Below are positions 28,570 through 28,653 of a DNA stretch of 28,653 nt, piece by piece. The position numbers were made by a program, and so were the translations under genes. This DNA comes from Gemmatimonadota bacterium (lineage in GTDB: Bacteria > Gemmatimonadota > Gemmatimonadetes > Gemmatimonadales > GWC2-71-9): NCBI GenBank assembly GCA_016180765.1, contig JACPAP010000026.1, positions 1 through 28,653 on the forward strand. Reading direction: 5' to 3'. Under the pieces are notes generated by a model. That model did not search any database. It was not told the DNA's origin and saw nothing but the letters and a program-made list of their open reading frames with translations. Position 1 is the stretch's first letter, and every line of letters begins with the position of its first letter.

Positions 28570-28653
28570 ATGCCTCCATTCCTCGGCCTTGCCTTCGGGT
28601 TGGTGCTGGGCTCGTTCTTGAACGTCTGCATCCACCGCCTCCCCAACGACGAG
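28570..28653 (+). CDS. pilD: prepilin peptidase, N-terminal fragment (runs off the window)
   Basis: Only 28 codons are inside the window, too short for a length-based gene call. They read MPPFLGLAFGLVLGSFLNVC, then IHRLPNDE. The block GLVLGSFLNVCIHRLP is the hallmark of the first membrane helix and cytoplasmic edge of type IV prepilin leader peptidases (PilD/GspO), inner-membrane aspartic proteases that cut and N-methylate prepilins. The catalytic aspartates lie further on, outside the window. Its position right after a pilin-like end fits. Confidence 0.8.
   Translation, partial: MPPFLGLAFGLVLGSFLNVCIHRLPNDE

Noticed and set aside
27029..28579. 516-codon minus-strand frame opposite the transpeptidase fusion
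   Set aside because: Mostly an Arg/Gly-rich shadow. A stretch near 28180-28270 (GRVHEWGVASLGTL) reads more protein-like, but too short to support a gene.
1..28653. tRNA, rRNA, CRISPR arrays, prophage or plasmid genes
   Set aside because: None seen: no cloverleaf-like segment, no regularly spaced direct repeats, no integrase or replication protein.

Overview
The window looks like chromosomal DNA of a high-GC, Gram-negative, free-living bacterium. The best guess is Gemmatimonadota or a close relative, but this is inference with no marker gene to fix it. The grounds are very high GC, many GTG starts with 4-nt GTGA stop/start overlaps, a B12-dependent ribonucleotide reductase, several zinc-ribbon Hanks kinases, lipoproteins, and an outer-membrane barrel protein. 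No tRNA, rRNA, CRISPR array, transposase or phage gene was seen.

Layout. (1) 1-4329, minus strand: ispG, a sirtuin, pyruvate kinase and a PhnP-like metallo-hydrolase; the last three are tightly packed. A 44-bp divergent promoter region separates ispG from a plus-strand MOSC-domain gene (4374-4973). That gene ends at a perfect 25-bp hairpin shared with convergent genes. (2) 5038-15578, minus strand: a lipoprotein amidase, a zinc-peptidase/outer-membrane-barrel protein, a membrane Ser/Thr kinase with PEGA and TonB-C-like domains, nrdJ, and two tandem paralogous zinc-ribbon proteins of unknown function. (3) 15753-20745, plus strand: a compact four-gene phospho-signalling operon. It encodes a zinc-ribbon double-FHA protein, a zinc-ribbon membrane kinase, a PP2C phosphatase, and an FHA-TM-coiled-coil-serine-protease fusion. 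(4) 20896-23429, plus strand: a secreted CocE-type hydrolase and a secreted NTF2-like protein. (5) 23554-27075, minus strand: murQ-anmK-nagZ, a muropeptide-recycling operon. (6) 27206-28501: the front half of a gamma-glutamyltranspeptidase lipoprotein, which breaks off and runs in frame into a pilin-like tail. It is followed by a terminator and the start of a prepilin peptidase, so this is either an assembly join or a real deletion fusion.

The strongest material for a second look is as follows. The FHA/kinase/phosphatase/protease operon appears built to pass a phosphothreonine signal through the membrane to a periplasmic protease. Its promoter is nearly the same sequence as the promoter of the muropeptide-recycling operon (21 of 29 positions). 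Two intergenic copies (13499-13605 and 23422-23539) of a long structured hairpin element share arms and loop motifs. Three copies of a shorter REP-like palindrome occur near 20.8, 26.1 and 27.1 kb. In six genes a -10-like hexamer sits 6-8 nt before the ATG, which implies leaderless transcripts. All intergenic stretches are shorter than 300 bp; their contents are listed.
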